Source: Galbula dea (lineage: Eukaryota > Chordata > Aves > Piciformes > Galbulidae). From it: a stretch of 64,000 nt of DNA. Location: the NCBI GenBank assembly GCA_013399015.1, contig VWZX01008606.1, positions 1-64,000 on the forward strand. Direction: 5' to 3'. The notes beneath the pieces are model-generated. The model was not told the origin of the DNA. It searched no databases and saw only the letters and a list, made by a program, of their open reading frames with translations. Both the position numbers and the translations under genes were made by a program. Positions 61,901 through 64,000 of this stretch are shown one piece after another; positions within the stretch are counted from its first letter, which is position 1; every line of letters begins with the position of its first letter.

Positions 61901-64000
61901 TGAGATAAAAATATTTATTTTCTGAACATTTCTGTGCTGGTCATTAATAAATGAAGTTTTGGTAGTTAGACTATGAAGGCAGAAACTAGATACGCATCAA
62001 AAAATTCAGTTAATCTCAAAAAATTTAAATTATCTTTTTAGTACTGCTTTCATTCAGCAATACTAATATCAATTTAGTAATATCAAATAGTAATTGCCAA
62101 GGTTCTTCTTTGCTGTGTAAGGAAAGTGGAAAATAGTATGAGTATAACCATTACACCGTTTTGCAGAAGAGAAAGGTGAAGTGCAGAGGAAAAACTAAAT
62201 TCCCTGAACTTCCATGATACAATGGGTTCCAAGTAACATTAAAATCAATAGCTACTGCCCCTGAAACCAACCCATCACATCACAGAAAATGCACAACCCA
62301 TAAACTAGTATTTGCATAGATTTAAATATGAATAAAGTAAGATTTATATTCAACAGTTACTGGCAATATTAAAAAATCTTGGGCTTAAGCTGTTTGATGA
62401 GAGCAGTGGATCTTCAGAAGACCAAGGAAAATCCAAAACAAATTGCATCTAACAGTGACATTCATATAGTGTTGTAAGGTTGTACTATAGAATACTGAAA
62501 TTAAAGGCATGGTTTCTAAACGTGTTCTGGGATGTAGCTTCCATCATGCTTTGGTTTGGAGGTGGAAGTGGGGGAGGTTATTCTCAGCAGCTAACTTTGA
62601 GAAAACTGCTCTGCTTGGATTTTTCTTGCTCATTGAATTAGAAGAAGGTAGCTAAAATTATGAGCCATCGGCGTAGCTTCAACTACAACCTAACTCTGAA
62701 CCCTTTCCCAGAGGAACTCATTGCTTCTCGTTGTCTTGAGAGTGAATGTAGACTGAAGGAGCTAAGCTGAAGTTCATGTTTCTGAATACTCTTTGATGTG
62801 CAGGGTTTTTGACATCAAAATATCAACATTACAGTAAATTTAACACAACCTTCTAAAGTCCTGCTGTCACAATTTCTGATTTTCTGTGACCTCTTTATGT
62901 TGTTGGAGGAGCATAAAATGACTCTGCGGCAGGCAAAGCTGCTGACTTGGGGAATCTTGCTCTTGGCATAAAGCTGGCAAACCATCTTTATACATTGCTG
63001 TGGTAGTCCCCATTATTCTGTTATTCTAGGAATAGGAAAGAAGGATCAGTCATTGGGATGAAGAAGCCAGGAAGGAGGATTGAAGCAGATGTCATTAGAG
63101 AGGAGGAGGAGATGGCAGATGTGAGACCTAAATTTGTATTGGTGGAAAGCCAGGGCACAACATGCTCCATCTGCTCCTGACTGCATGTGACCCAAGAAGC
63201 AGTGAACTCGATGTTATTAAGTGAAATTTACCCTCTAGGGCAGAAAATCTCTGTCTCAGTAGAGGAGAACAATTAAAGAGACAAGACTGGGAAAAAAAAG
63301 ATGTTACAAATAAAGCAGGAACTGTCAGAGGTGGTTGATGAATCACTGACAGAACATTGTTGTCATTAATGCAGTAAATCTAATTGTTATTTTAAGCAGA
63401 CTTGTGTCTGTTTTACCCATTCCCTGGATGAAGAATGAAGTACACTGAAGGGGTGTGAATGTTACCCTTGCAGTGGCAATGGAAATTTGGGTTATGATCC
63501 TTCACAACAGTAGAAGCATACAGCAGAAAGCTGAGGGCAGTGGTGATCATGCTTTAAGGAGATGACCTTTCCTAGGCAGCAGTGAGGTTCTCAACAGTTT
63601 GTCAAGACCTGTCAGATGTATACATTTCTCTGTAGGAAGGTCTGCTGCAGGGGGTCAGTTCTAGTTTCTATCTGCTTCCAGCAAGAGTTTCCTTGTCTTC
63701 TGCATTCGGCAAAACATTTCTAAAAGTAGACTGTCTTCTTGAATGCTGTTCAGCTTCCTTCCTTCCAGGCTGCTTTCAATAGCACTAAAATAAGTTCCAT
63801 TTAAAACCTATCCAGATTGCATTTGTCTTGTTTTTCCTGAAAGCCCAGACACCTACTGTCCATTGGTGGAGAGGGAGCCGAATTAAAGTCTGTTTATGAG
63901 AAACAGAAATGGATGCCATATTTTGCAAAATGTTGTGAATGTCCTAATATTTTGTGTTGTAGGAGCTTGGCTGGCTGCAATACCTCACAGAAATGTGCAT
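55981..64000. other. Noncoding DNA, no gene or transposon recognised
   Basis: 8 kb of AT-rich sequence without CR1. The only exon-like signal I can point to is 61353-61387, a 35-base segment between a strong acceptor and a good donor. A consensus minus-strand donor (cag|gtaagt) lies at 56681-56690, but the sequence it would close has stops in two of three frames. Nothing else stands out. Confidence 0.55.

Noticed and set aside
1..64000. tRNA, rRNA, known microRNA, CRISPR array, CpG island, endogenous retrovirus or bacterial-type operon
   Set aside because: Both strands were read for B-box-like 'ggttcgaatcc', familiar microRNA seeds, regularly spaced repeats, dense CpG and viral gene motifs. 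None was recognised. Very old or diverged copies could be missed by eye.

Overview
This window is ordinary noncoding DNA from a bird, or less likely a close reptile relative. It is AT-rich and CpG-poor with no CpG island, and no frame encodes a recognisable cellular protein. The diagnosis rests on fifteen fragments of the CR1 LINE retrotransposon. Most are truncated copies of its 3' end, with the closing codons of ORF2 (ending Asp-Met/Leu-Val-stop), a short 3' UTR around 'ttggactagatgatctt', and a tail built on 'gattctgtgattctatgat'. By my boundaries they cover about 3.4 kb, or 5% of the window. I recognised no rRNA, tRNA, miRNA, CRISPR array or endogenous retrovirus.

Layout. 1-19.5 kb: five scattered CR1 pieces (2.9, 7.4, 15.2, 16.2 and 19.4 kb), a small GC- and CpG-richer patch at 11.9-12.2 kb, and microsatellites at 18.3 and 18.5 kb. 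19.5-29.1 kb: no transposon recognised. 29.1-34.7 kb: three CR1 copies, two of them head to tail. 34.7-45.2 kb: no transposon recognised, but a (GTGG)(GTAT)(AT)n microsatellite, a 66-bp tandem duplication at 37.7 kb, an exon-like segment at 40.5 kb and a 14-bp-arm palindrome at 42.7 kb. 45.2-52.1 kb: a cluster of six CR1 fragments, including the longest one, which keeps 151 uninterrupted ORF2 codons. 52.1-64 kb: one more CR1 and otherwise unremarkable DNA.

The window therefore looks like the inside of a large intron or an intergenic stretch. No genes can be seen working together. Twelve of the fifteen CR1 fragments lie on the + strand. If the region is intronic, this mildly favours a host gene on the - strand, because LINEs tend to be depleted in the sense orientation. 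Several segments have good splice acceptors followed by open frames. The best is 40472-40615: 48 codons, whole codons at both ends, and coding-like composition, but a weak donor. I could not assign any of them to a known gene, and some such matches are expected by chance in 64 kb. I found no previously undescribed system.
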